A stretch of DNA of 64,000 nucleotides from Earliella scabrosa (taxonomy: Eukaryota > Basidiomycota > Agaricomycetes > Polyporales > Polyporaceae), in NCBI GenBank assembly GCA_022605405.1, contig JABYQQ010000001.1:3100001-3164000 (forward strand), written 5' to 3'. The stretch's first letter is position 1. Every line of letters starts with the position of its first letter. The position numbers and the translations under genes were made by a program. Of this stretch, positions 43,451 to 54,779 are shown one piece after another. The notes beneath the pieces were generated by a model. The model was not told where the DNA came from. It worked only from the letters and a program-made list of their open reading frames with translations, and did no database searches.

Positions 43451-44928
43451 TCACGCCAGGTTGGTACCACAAGAGTTGCAACGATATGAATTGTTCTGGC
43501 AGTTCTTGGGACACTTCTTGCTGGTGCTGCCGCCGGCGATCAACTTGCTGACGATGATGGAAAACACAGCGGCTGCGCCGAAATGCAGCTCGCCATTCTC
43601 GAGATCCTGGAGCAACTTGGGAAGGGAGGACGCCAAAACCGGGTCGGTGATGTGTTCGAGAAGGAACTCCACTTCTAACTTCAGGATCTCAGGGTGGCTA
43701 CGCATACGTTAGCGGGCATGTTCAAGCAACTATGTGTAGACTCACGTCAACGTAAAAGACGAGAAGAGTTCTTCGAGTATGTTTTGCACGGTGAGCTTAG
43801 ACTTGATATCGTCTGCAGCCTTGCGCCGAAGGGTCTCTATATCATACTAGCCCCGGCAGAACGAATCAGGGAGAGTACTGATCATATAGAGTACTCAAGG
43901 CTCACCTTGTCCGCGAGACGGTACATGGACTTGGGAGAACAAGGAGGAGGGTCGAATGCAGAGCTTGATATAGGGTCGGCTTGACATTGGGATCTCAGAG
44001 GGACGAAGGACACTTTTCCGGTGTATACGAAGAACAAGAAGGCCTGCCATCTACATCCAGATCCATGAGCTCTGGGTCACGATCTTTGGTATGCACGTAC
44101 GTTCGATATGCGATGTCAGTCAAGAAGACGATTCGACCGGGTCGCGCAAAGCGACTGACTGCCAAAATCGAAACCTTCTCCCCGCCTGCCGTGGGGGGCT
44201 CGTTCTGGGCTTGGCCCGTTGTCTCTTCGTTGGCGCTCTGCGGGTCTACTCAGAGCGTCGTTGGAGTCGCGAGCGCTGTTGTCACCTACTTGCGCCTGCA
44301 CCTCGGGCTTTGGGCCGTCTGCACCTCCCAAGGATAAACTCGACATTGATTCCTCTAGCATTCCACCCGGGTTGTCGTCCGAGTCGTCTTCGAGATCGCT
44401 GTCCGAAGCATAGCCATACTCATCGATCTCCACGGCAGATGGGCGATTGCGGGGGAACGGTGCGTCAAGATCGACAATACCGCTCTCCGCGAAGCCCTTC
44501 GTCAGCACTACCAGGTGATTTGTGTCAGATGTCAAATGCATTCGGGAAAATGAGCACGTACCAAAGTCGAAATGCGACGACGCCTTGCGAATGAGTGCAC
44601 TATTGCCAAACAGGGGGCGTGGAGTGCCCACCGATTCGCCTGAGGCTGCTCGGCGAGAGAAGGCGAAGAACTTGACATCTTCAAAAGTGCCTCCAGTGAT
44701 GCTTGTGAGGAGTGCGTATTGGGAAACTTGCTCCCGCGTTGCGGTAGAGAGGGGCACGGGAATCCGAAGGAGGGAGCTTACACTGGTGCCAGATGCAACA
44801 GCTTTGGAGGACTTTGGAAGGGCGACTTTGTGGGAGTGCTTGGCCGACTTCTTCTTCCTAGTACCCTTATCTACTTGCGACGTGGAAACTGTTTCCTGAG
44901 CAGTGTTGGAGCTGTTCTCGGTCGGCAT
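43451..44928 (-). CDS. BTB-domain paralogue E of tandem array (404 aa)
   Basis: Six exons: 44562-44928, 44290-44507, 44101-44237, 43906-44050, 43746-43846 and 43451-43697, totalling 1215 nt in phase. The start is MPTENSSNTAQET, then a Lys-rich stretch. BTB core: TFEDVKFFAFSRRAASGE, then LFGNSALIRKASSHFDFG and VLTKGFAESGIVDLDAPFP. An acidic insert has EYGYASDSDLEDDSDDNP. It resumes with GRIVFLTDIAYRTWQAFLFF, VSFVPLRSQCQ and CSPKSMYRLADK, then DIKSKLTVQNILEELFSSF and LEVEFLLEHITDPVLASSLP. The terminal motif is CPKNC...YRCNSCGTNLA. The second intron is inferred from the frame change between the acidic insert and the GRIVFLTD block. It has a GTAGGT donor and a CAG acceptor. Confidence 0.87.
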
Positions 44929-45193
44929 CAATGAGACACGTGATGATCGATGATAGGTATGTAGGCTGGTTGTAGGACGTGAGTTGTGATTGAAGCTCAA
45001 GACTGCGGGAGGCGCCCATAAACTCAACTGTGACGTTCACTGGCCGTGGTTCACGCGTTCACGTTCTACGGCTTCGACGATGGACACGACTATCCCCCAA
45101 CTCGAACTTCATCACTTCTGTCGATGTGTCGCGATGCGCAAATGAAATATTTACAACTTCTACACACGCCCAAAGCACTGGCAGCTCTGTCGA

Positions 45194-46640
45194 TTACGAT
45201 GCTTTCTGCGTCTCCTCTTTCAATTCCTCGCTCAGCTTCTTAGCCTTCTTGCCCTTCTCCTCGAGGACTTGCAACACCGCCTCGTACGTCTCCTTTGCAA
45301 GCTGCTTTGCGTCGTCACTCCTTTGCTGCGACACCTTGATGAAGACCTTCACGTCCGGCATGCGCTTCAACGCGTCCTCCCCACCAGGCATGGCGCGTAC
45401 CCACTCCTGCAAGCTCTCCCACCCACGTTCAAGCTGTCGGCTACCCTGCTCCTCCGCCTCACGCGCCTTGGCCTGCACGAAGTCGCGCAACTCCTTCATC
45501 TTGTCCTTGTTCTTCGACAGGTCACCCTGCGACGCGTCCTTGATCCGCGCGAAGATCTCCTGCGTACCCGAGCTGCCACCAGAGAGCGTTGCGGCGCCGG
45601 CAGCTATGAACTTGTCGGCGTTCTCGTTCAAGAGTTTCTTGATTTCGGGCATCTTGTCGAGGTACGGACCAGCTTCCTTCAAAGCGCTGTCCCATGCGTC
45701 TTGCGCCGAGGACCGAGCGAATTTGCGCACTTCCTCAGTCTTGGATTGGATGAGCCGTCTTGCCTGGTCGATGCTATCCTGGGAGAAGCCCTTCGAGAAG
45801 ATATCGTTGAGCTGCTCGGGTTCGTGCCGGTGAGTACTCGTTCGTATTCATGCACGCTATAACGCAGACGCACCTCTCGACTGGTGTCATCGTACACTTT
45901 CTTCGCGTCCGGCCCATGCGTCTTCACCAGCTTCCTAAACTCGTCATATCCGCCCCCTATCTTCTCCGACAGCTGGGGGTACTTCTCGTTCAACGACCCA
46001 AACGCGTCCTTCCCCATCCGCTCCCCCAGCTCCTCCAATTCTGCGCTACGCCTCCTCAACACGTCCAGGATCTTCATCGCCGTCGTAGCATCCATACTCC
46101 CCGCCTCGCGAATGATGACGCGCACCTCCTCGTACCCGTCCGACACGATGCGGTTCACGTCGTCGCCATGGGACTCGCGGAGCTCGTCGATGGTGTCAAA
46201 CGCGGCATCGACATGAGGCCGCGCTCCAGGGATGATGACAAGATAGGAGCGCGCAAAGTTGCGGAGCTGGTCGAGGGCCTCGTTCGGGCTACTGGGAGCC
46301 TTAGCGGCAATCGCGTCCTTGGTCTGCTGGTAGTATGCGGATGCTGTCCGAGACGCATCCACTGCCTTCTTCGCGCCCGAAATATTGTAATACGCGTAGC
46401 CTGCGTTGTTGCCAATGAACATCGTGTGTATGCCCTCGTATCTGTGCGCTCACCTCCAAGAAGGACGACGACGCCGCCTGCCACACCAGCCGCTATGTGA
46501 GACGACGCGTTTGACGGGGGTGGGGCACTCGAAGAGCTGGAGGTCGACTGGAACCTTTGGAACGTCCGCCTGCCTGCGACGCGGCGCGCGGCGAGGGGAA
46601 CATTCTTGCCTGTGTTACGGAAGGCTACGGAAGCGTACAT
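45194..46640 (-). CDS. Probable mitochondrial membrane-anchored helical protein (444 aa)
   Basis: Three exons: 46454-46640, 45874-46400 and 45194-45814, totalling 1335 nt in phase. The N-terminus (MYASVAFRNTGKNVPLAARR, then VAGRRTFQRFQSTSSSSS) is basic and lacks acidic residues, typical of a mitochondrial presequence. A Gly/Val-rich membrane helix follows (HIAAGVAGGVVVLLGGGYAY), then YYNISGAKKAVDASRTA. The remaining 360 residues are almost entirely helical and charged (DQARRLIQSKTEEVRKFARS; TYEAVLQVLEEKGKKAKKLS), reminiscent of apolipoprotein-like or LEA-like proteins. I know similar uncharacterised proteins in Agaricomycetes but no function. A TATATATA lies about 50 nt upstream. Confidence 0.8.
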
Positions 46641-46996
46641 GATGTGGAGTTGAGTGGTTGTATGCTATGACCCGAGGCCCTTTCGCTATATATACAGTGT
46701 CGCGACCGTGACGCGTCGCAGTTGGAGTCGTGTCGGTGACGACACTCGAGGTCATGACCGTGGAGGTCACCTGATGACGTCACTCATTATACGTACGTCT
46801 GCGCTTCTGTCACCTCAGGCGTGGCTACCTGAGCCCTTCGGTGAGCCTGTGTTAGAGTTGTTGATGCCCACCGGTGTCCTTGACCAGGCAAATGGTGCGG
46901 GTATGCTCCGGTTGGAGCGCCATTCGACTTGATGAGAGAAGCAGCTTGGTTCCATCGGGAGGCAATAATAGTAAGTACAGTGAAACCGCTGTTCTA
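46641..46996. other. Spacer between helical-protein and GST genes
   Basis: Promoter of the helical-protein gene (TATA noted separately) and the 3' end of the GST gene. Short GTCAC/GGTCA words near 46720-46780 form partial inverted repeats. Nothing else is seen. Confidence 0.4.
46687..46694 (-). promoter_or_regulatory. TATA box of the mitochondrial helical protein gene
   Basis: TATATATA 47-54 nt upstream of the ATG at 46640 (minus strand). Confidence 0.5.
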
Positions 46997-47975
46997 TCAC
47001 TGCGCCATCGTAGCTGCCCGTTCCGCCATGACTTTGCTCACGGCAGGTCTGTTGACCATCGCGTTATGCCACCTGGAGGAGATCGGTGACACTTAGGCCA
47101 AATCAGCAAGCACAAGTAGATAGTGCGACTCGCCTGTGAACAGCCGGGAAGTCTTTCTCAAGGTCGAACCCTTCGAAATCCTTGACCAGTGCCGTAAATG
47201 CGCCGTCGTTCCAGCTACGTGCGATGTAGGTGAGTAGCAATTCTCGATACCCAGCAGAGAGACGGGCGGCCCTACGTGATGAAGCTGAGGTCCGCGGCGC
47301 TGCACTTGTCGCCCACGAGCCAGCGACGCTCGGACAGAACGCCGTCTAGAACTCCCAGGACGCGGAGGATCTCCTTCTGATAGCGGGTGATCACACTGGG
47401 TATCTTCTCAGGACTGAAGAGGAGGAAGTAGCCAGCCTGACCAAAGTAGGGGCTGTGGGCACAGAGGTCGCGTTGAGAGTGCAACATAATCGCGGTGATG
47501 GAGGAGACGTACCCCTGTCCGGAAGCCTGGAAGAACAGCCATTGCAGCTGTTGCATCTTGTCCTCGAACCGCTCGAAGGACAACTTGCGCTCCGGGTCGT
47601 ACTTCTCGATGAGGTACGCGATGATAGCATTCGACTCCCTGTATGATGTTCAACCCATTGAATCAGACCTCCGGTCAGAGCGCAATGTGTGCAAATCGAG
47701 CTACCAACCAGATCACGAAGTCATTGTTCTGGTGGTCCACGAGGGCAGGAATGCGTCCGTTGGGGTTGTATTTCGTGAAACCCTTGTCTTTATGCCCTCC
47801 AGCCGAGAGGTCCAGGTAGACCGGGTGATAGTCTAGGGCCAGTTCCTCTAAAACAATTGCTGCCTTCCTAGAGGTTGCTATCAACAGAAAGCCCGATGCA
47901 GTGATCAAGTACATACCATCCATTAGGGGGGAGACCTTGGGCGCTGAATAGAGTGAAGTGATGCTCAGATGACAT
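46997..47975 (-). CDS. Glutathione S-transferase, Ure2-like (225 aa)
   Basis: Six exons: 47917-47975, 47709-47867, 47513-47638, 47276-47452, 47134-47214 and 46997-47072, totalling 678 nt in phase. Thioredoxin-fold half: FTLFSAQGLPPNGWKAAIVL, then YNPNGRIPALVDHQN and WESNAIIAYLIEKYDPERKL; the glutathione-binding ES pair is present. Helical half: QQLQWLFFQASGQGPYFGQA, then VLDGVLSERRWLVGDKCSAA (the D in the C-terminal N-cap), TWNDGAFTALVKD, and the end RWHNAMVNRPAVSKVM, typical of Ure2-class fungal GSTs. The final intron begins with GC (GCGAGT) rather than GT. It probably conjugates electrophiles to glutathione in the cytosol. TATATA is about 50 nt upstream. Confidence 0.92.
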
Positions 47976-48639
47976 GGTGCTAGTGTCGGTGGATGGTGAA
48001 TCCTGACCGACCTCGCTGAAGTCTTATATATGAGCATGTAGATAAGATGCAGAATCCTGGCGCCGCTGAAGGCAGTCAAATTCGTCAGCTCAATGACCGC
48101 ATCTTGCCTCGGCGTACCGGGGTGATTGCGCGGTATGGTGTGTGATGATTCTCACCTGCAACGAGTATTGAATGTGACCACCGCCCATCGTCCCTATAAT
48201 AGGCGATCGTTGTAGGCTATCCGATGGTTGGATGACTGGAGGTGTTCGGGGATATGTCAGGTGAGCCGAGGGTTTTTAATGGCGGGCGCGGGCGCGGGCG
48301 TCTTATCCCAGCCAGCAGAGAGAATCCGCGGCTTAGTCGACAGGAGCATTGCAGGTGTGCAGCGTATACGTAGTACGAAAGGACTGCTGATCGCGCCGTC
48401 GCATCACTGACACTAGACAGTGGTTGAACAGAAGACACGCTCCATTTGGCAACCAGGTTGAAGCCAATAGCCTCTGATCCTAACAAGACCAAATAGAGCA
48501 CTGCCACCACTGAGGTCAGTGCGCGTCAGTTCTTCCGGCATGCCGAGCTCGTAGCTCGACTGCTCGTATCCCACAGCTCAGCCTGCCTGTCCATATCAAC
48601 TGTTCGCTCTCGTCATCTTGTCCGCAACTACACACCAAA
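47976..48639. promoter_or_regulatory. Divergent promoter region of GST and SNU23
   Basis: 664 bp between the start codons of the GST (-) and Snu23 (+) genes. TATATA at 48025-48030 is 50-55 nt upstream of the GST ATG. A GGCGGGCGCGGGCGCGGGCG tract occurs at about 48281-48300. No gene is seen inside. Confidence 0.5.
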
Positions 48640-49456
48640 ATGTCAGGCAAACAGGGCGCATACGGCGCGCGCGCCGGAGACACGGACTTCCGCAAGAAAT
48701 GGGACAAGGAGGAGTATGCAGAGAAGGCGCGGCAGCGCGACCAGGAGGAGAAGGAGCGCATGCAGGAGAACGAGGAGCGTCTCAAGCAGGGTGCGTGTGT
48801 TATTCTCCCTTCTGCGCAGGATTCCTGGTCCTCAAGCCCTTGCATCTTGTGCGGGCTAGGCAAGAAGCCGAGAAAAGCACGCAAGGATGACCTGCCCAAA
48901 CCCACCGAGCTCATGAAGCGGCGCGAGGGCTCGTTGGACCTTGACAAGAATCTGAACAAGACAATCGTGGTGCAGAACACGGGCAACCGCGGTCCTGGCG
49001 TGCCCGGATTCTACTGTGAGACGTGTAACCGGACCTACAAGGACAGCGCAGGCTACCTCGACCACATCAATGGCCGTGCACGTACGTCACTCCGTCTGTC
49101 GAGCCTATGACGGCACTTGATGACCTGGTCAAACAGATCTACGTGCGCTGGGCCAGACAACACGGATAGAACGCTCAACACTGGAGCAGGTCCGCGCGCG
49201 AATAGCGTTCCTGCGCGAGAAGACACGGGAAGCGTCGAATGCAAAGGCGTTCGACTTCGAGAAACGTCTTGCTGAGGTGCGCGAGCGCGAGGCAGCTCTC
49301 CGTGCAGAGAAGAAAGCGGCCAAGAAGGCTCTGCGGGAGCGTGCGCGCGTAGAGCTTGCAAAAGACACGGCAACAGCCCCGCCAGAGGTGAAGCAGGACG
49401 AGAACGACATGATGGCGATGATGGGCTTCGCAGGCTTTGGGACGACGAAGAAGTGA
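48640..49456 (+). CDS. SNU23: U4/U6.U5 tri-snRNP protein Snu23 / ZMAT2 (230 aa)
   Basis: Three exons: 48640-48790, 48860-49081 and 49137-49456, totalling 693 nt in phase. The N-terminus is DTDFRKKWDKEEYAEKARQR, matching the FRRTWDREEY-like start of the family. A U1-type C2H2 zinc finger follows: GFYCETCNRTYKDSAGYLDH and INGRAH, with its two Cys and two His split over the second intron. Next is the conserved HLRALGQTTRIERSTLEQV, then a Lys/Glu-rich coiled region. The C-terminus is MMAMMGFAGFGTTKK, also conserved. Snu23 joins the B complex of the spliceosome and helps 5' splice-site transfer. The exon ends are well supported by this alignment. Confidence 0.95.
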
Positions 49457-49606
49457 CGATGCATATCTTGTTCTTTGCTGCACACACAGTACGTTGTCAC
49501 GATTGAGGACTGGGCTACATTTGTATTCTAGATGCACACACTACTGTATTACACTGCTATTTCTCGTCTGTATCTCGAACTCCCAAGAACCCCGCCCGCG
49601 CCTTCT

Positions 49607-52600
49607 CTACCGCCATGCCAGAGACAAGGTGAACTTCACGTCTGCGATCTCCTGCTCCTCCTCGATGAGGATCTTCCTGCCCTCTCCCCGCTCACTGACG
49701 TCCCTCGGCACGCTCCTGACCGTCTTCTCGATGACCTCAACGTACGCGTCGACCGCAGCGCGGAGATCGTCTCCAGAGCCGGCCTCGAACGAGTGGTATA
49801 CGTCGACGTCGTCCGTCGCCTGCAGCCCGGCACGCTTGCGCAGTTTCTGCACGCGGTTGATGAACTCGCGCGCGAGGTACTCGGTCTGCAGCTCGGGGTG
49901 CACGGTGATGTCTAGTCGGACGACGACCTCATTGTCCGTGTTCGTCGCGTGTTGGCCCGATCCGCCCGCCTGCTGCTCGGGCAGCTCGATGTACCGCTGC
50001 ACCGAGAGGTCGCCCGCCACGAGCTCAATACCATCGACGGTGAGCTTGCCCGTGTCGACGTATTTGCGCACGTCGTCGCTGGGCACGGAGGGTAGCGCAT
50101 TCTTGACACGACCAAGGTCTTTCCGGAGCTTGCGTCCGAGGACTGCCCAGTCAGCCACTGCACGGTACTTGACACCCGCAGCGGCCTCATCGGAGGTGAA
50201 GACAATGTCGCGGACGTTCAGCTCTGACTGAACGTAGCGCTTGAGTTCTTTCACATCCTCGAGGTACTGTGGGTCTGCATGGAAGACAAGCAGCTCTTGA
50301 AGAGGCGTCTGGACACAGAAGGATTCAGTCAATACATTGGAGAATATCACAAGAGTGTCCATACCTTGAGCGAAAGGCTGTGCTTCTCGCGCAGGTTCCG
50401 GGTGAGCTCAATGACGGTTTGCATGCGCTTCACCTTGCGCTCGATAACCTCGTCGAAGTACTCCTCTTTGACCTCGGGGAAGGGCAAGAAGTGAATGGAA
50501 CGGGTATCGGCTTCGGGGTTCTCAGGCATGAATGGCTTCAGGCCCTGGTAGATGTTCTCCGTGAGGAAAGGCGTGTATGACGACTGCGAACGACCTGTGA
50601 GTATATGCAAGCCCATAAACCGAGATCCGTCGTACCATTGTCTGGCACAAGGTGAGCAGCGTCTCGAACAGGGTGTTCAGCGCGGCCACAGTATCCTCCT
50701 CGCCGTCTTCACCCTTCAGACGCCTCCGGTTGAAGCGAATGTACCAGTTCGTCAGCTCGTCGATGAGATCGAGCAAACGCGGGATGATGGTATATAGCCT
50801 GTAGGCAGCCATCTCTTCGCGCACTAGACGGATGAGTGACTGACACCGAGCGAGGATCCATCGATCCATGACGTTCGTTGAAACTGGCGCATGTGCGTGG
50901 TACACAAATTCGCGACCTGTCGTCTTCTGTAGCAGGGCTGCCTGACCGAGGAAGAAGCGGAAGGAGTTGAGCCAGGGGAGGAGGACACGCGAGACGACTT
51001 CGCGGACTCCAGCTTCTCGGAAGCGGAGGTTGTCCCCGCGCACGATGGGGGAGTTCACAAGGAACATTCTGATGTATGCATGAGTCACTTGTGTCCGAGG
51101 AACTGAAGGGTGATCTCTACCTCGTAGCATCCGCGCCATACTGGTCGATGATGTTGTTGGGATCAGGGTAGTTCTTCAAGCTCTTACTCATCTTCTTCCC
51201 GTCCCTACCGCACGCGTTAGTACCATCTCTCATGTTCACCCAAATGACTTACTCCGCTAATACTAGACCGGTGACAATGAGGTTCTTCCATGCAGCCTTG
51301 CCAAACAGATGCGTCCCGAGAACAAGCAGAGTGTAGAACCAACCACGTGTCTGGTCAATACCCTCAGAGACGAAGTCGGCAGGGAACGAGCTCTCAAAAA
51401 GCTCCTTGTTCTCGAATGGATAGTGCTGTTGCGCGTAAGGCATGCTATTCACAAAGATATGTCAGCAAGGTCTCTCTGAACGTGAATGAGAGGTGCGCAC
51501 CTGCCGGATTCAAACCAGCAGTCGAATACCTCCTCGACGCGCTTCAGCTGACCTTTGCCCTGCTGAGACGGAATGGTGATGTGGTCAATCTTGTCCCGAT
51601 GAAGGTCGGTGATCCCCTGCACGCCAGACAACCTCTCCAGCTCCTCGATGGAGCCGATAGGGACAATCTACGAGACGTCAGCGCGAATCCGCGATGACTT
51701 GTGACGGTAGACATACCTCCTCGAAGTCGTCGCTGACCCAAAGAGGGATGGGCGTTCCCCAGTAACGATTGCGGGAGATGTTCCAATCGCGGGCATTAGC
51801 GATCCAGTTGCCAAATCGACCTTCACCAACATTCTGGGGCACCCAACGCGTCTCCTTGTTGTTCGCCACCAATTGGTCCACGATAGGGGCGACGCGCACG
51901 AACCACGCTGGGATTGCGCGATAGATTAGAGGAGTTCCTGACCTGCCATTCCTCGTCAGGGACCCTCTCTGGCTCTTCATGACAGAAGACATACCGCCAG
52001 CAGAAAGGATATTGATGGTTAATGGTGGACTGGACGATGAGACGGCCTTTGTTCTTCAGAACCTTCTGAATATCCTTGTCTGCAGTCTGATCGAGCGTGT
52101 CAATAACCCTTCAGACGCACGAAACGTGGAGTTACTCGTACCTTCACGTACTGACCAGCGAAATCGGATACCTCCGAAGTGAAGCGACCTGCGTCATCAA
52201 TAGGACACGGGGGCATGTCTTCGGGCTGCAGAATGCCATTCGCAATGGCGACGCGATGATCGTCTTCTCCGAAAGCAGGTGCTTGGTGAACGATACCGGT
52301 ACCATCCTCGTCAGTTACGTACGTGTCGGTGACGACTCGGAAGGCCTTGTCCTCGAACTGGTGATTCGTTTGTGAGATATTCAACGAGAATGGTGAGTTT
52401 AGACGCACCTTGTCCGTGAAGTACTCAAACAGAGGAACGTAACGCCACCCTTTCATGTCCGCGCCCTTGAAAGTTGCAAGCTTCTTGAACTTGGCCTTCT
52501 TGGGATCCTTGTACAAAGTCCGGAGGAGGCCCTCGTGAAGGATGAAGTTTTGATTGCGCTCATCGTCTTGGATTTTGATGTAGGTGAAGTCAGGGTGAAC

Positions 52601-53430
52601 GCAGAGGGCGAGGTTTGAGGGCAATGTCCATGGTGTCGTGGTCCAGGCTAGCAAAGATGTCGCGGGGTCGTCCACAAGAGGGAAAGCAACAGTGACGGCC
52701 GGGTCGTTGACGTCCTTGTATGCTAGGCCGGCTTCAAAGTTCGACAACGGTGTCGTGCAACCGGTCGAGTACGGCATGACCTTCAGACCACGATACACCT
52801 GACCCTTGTCGTAGAGCGTCTTGAACGCCCACCACACGCTCTCCATGAAGGTTGGGTTCAGGGTCTTGTAGTCGTTGTCGAAATCGATCCACCGACCCAT
52901 CCGCTCGACCGTTCTACGCCATTCCGACGCGTAACGCATGACGATAGCGCGACATTCAGCATTGTACTGGTCAATACCCATCTTCATCACGTCGTCGCGA
53001 CTGGAAATTCCTAGCTTCTTGTCGATCTCGTGCTCCACAGGGAGGCCGTGAGTATCCCAACCGAAACGACGGATGACATGATGTCCCGTAACATGTGCAT
53101 GACGGGTGACGATATCCTGTTAGATCAAAGTCAGGGTCAGTCGTTACCTGTCGCACACAGGACGCACTTTGATAGTCCCGGCTAGCAGATGCCCGTAATG
53201 CGGAAGGCCGGTGGCGAAGGGTGGGCCATCGAAAAAGGTATACTTGGGCTTGCCTTCTGAGAGTTTCAGACTGGTCTGAAAAGCATCGATCTCTCTCCAG
53301 TACTGGATGACCTTCTCCTCCTCCTTGGGGAAGTTGAATGGTGCAGATACTGCGCATAGCCGAGATCAGCTCATAGACCCAGTAGAGGCAATCGTGTAGA
53401 AAACTTGCAGTTGTGAGGAGGAAAGGACAT
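49607..53430 (-). CDS. ILS1: Cytosolic isoleucyl-tRNA synthetase (1080 aa)
   Basis: Charges tRNA-Ile. Twelve exons: 53409-53430, 53168-53349, 52409-53116, 52142-52357, 51995-52086, 51717-51942, 51501-51667, 51253-51444, 51121-51204, 50636-51068, 50365-50583 and 49607-50308, totalling 3243 nt in phase. The HIGH-type motif is in [20 protein letters not shown] (about residue 58). The editing domain has [15 protein letters not shown] and [34 protein letters not shown] and [20 protein letters not shown] follow. KMSKS is exact, at about residue 606 ([20 protein letters not shown]). The anticodon-binding part includes [14 protein letters not shown]. Length equals yeast and human cytosolic forms; no mitochondrial presequence is seen. 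The first intron starts with GC (GCAAGT); only this donor keeps the frame from the single upstream ATG. Confidence 0.95.
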
Positions 53431-54042
53431 CGTGGATGATGAGCAAGGGCTTGAAGCCCCGAGTAACGAGACAGAGCAGAGATGAGTCTGGAGAGCAGCA
53501 GAGTTGCGCACACTCGAGTCAAGCTTTCCCTGCGAGATAGGCGCCTTCGTAGCAGAGGCGATCGGATTATCTCAGATCTAAGCAAGATCTAGCCGGTCTT
53601 CATACTGTCGGGCCGAAGCGGACCGCCGCGATGTCGACAAGTTGAATGAGGTTGAATGCGAACCTCGCCGAGGCTCAGGCCACTGGACAGCTTGTACCAT
53701 GTATCCCAGAACACATTCTCTCAGAGACTAAAAGTGAGGAAGGACACTGATGCACCTCCTTCCATGGGACAGACCGGTTCTGACTGTTCTCACAACCTGA
53801 CATTGATAGCCTCAACATACGTATGTGGCTGCGTGGGCTGTGGTTTCGACATGAAGACCACCATTGCGGACTCCTTCAAAGCTGGCGTGACAAGGGGGTG
53901 GTCACTATGATTGCCCATCATGGTACATACACGCATAACCCTGCAGAGCTGTCTTGGAGTGACATGACGGGCATACCGGGTGGGGGACGTGCCATATGTC
54001 ATGATGTGATGTGATAAAAAGCATGCAGTACAGGTACATCGT
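53431..54042. other. Spacer between ILS1 and RPL12
   Basis: Contains the ILS1 promoter and the 3' end of the ribosomal protein gene, both reading leftwards. No supported gene or motif. Confidence 0.45.
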
Positions 54043-54718
54043 CTACTCATCTGGCACCTCGATCTCCCCACTGTTAATTTGGTCGATAATGTCGTGAGGG
54101 GGCTGGCCGTCGACCGTGCAGCCAACGCTCTGCGCGGTGCCGAGAATCTCCTTCGCGCCACCAGCGAGATCCTTAGCGAGTGATTTTGACCTCATTGTGC
54201 GTGCAATGTCAAGGATCTCGTCGAAGGTGATGTTGCCGGTGTGCTTGATGTTCTTCTCCTTCTTCCGGTCGCGTGGGGGCTCTGGATAGCGGCGAGAAAT
54301 GAAGCGGATGAACACTGTACTAATGAGAAGCGATACGCACCCTTGAGAGCCTTGATGACAAGGGATGAGGCGGACGGGACAACGTCGACCTTGGCTTGAC
54401 GGTTTTGAATCGTGAGTTGGACGGTTACCCGGAGACCCTTCCATGCAGAGGTAGCCTTGGCGATATCTTCACCGACCTTCTTCGGCGACTGAACAACACG
54501 CATGTCAAGGTTCTGGTCTAGCTCAATGAACACGAACAGTGCGTACGAGACCAAGGGGACCAATTTTGGGGGCAAGTGCAGAGGAAGCACCGACTTCACC
54601 TCCCGTCGCCCGCAGGTAGATGATCTTGATTTCGTTGGGGTCCTAGAACATAGCGATTGGCATAAGCATGCTAACCGGAGAGTGCAGAGCGATATGAACG
54701 CACAAGCTTGGGGGCCAT
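54043..54718 (-). CDS. RPL12: 60S ribosomal protein L12 / uL11 (165 aa)
   Basis: Forms the stalk base of the large subunit and binds the GTPase-centre rRNA. Four exons: 54704-54718, 54547-54642, 54341-54488 and 54043-54281, totalling 498 nt in phase, giving the family's usual 165 residues. Blocks: [40 protein letters not shown], then [38 protein letters not shown] and [20 protein letters not shown] follow. Exon 1 has only five codons (MAPKL), a common layout for ribosomal protein genes. The ATG lies about 60 bp from the end of the next frame (54780), so the promoter must overlap that gene's 3' end. Confidence 0.96.
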
Positions 54719-54779
54719 GGCGAGTGTCGAAGGGGAGGGAAGGAACGGCGGCGGGGACGGTACGACCGGATAGATTAGT

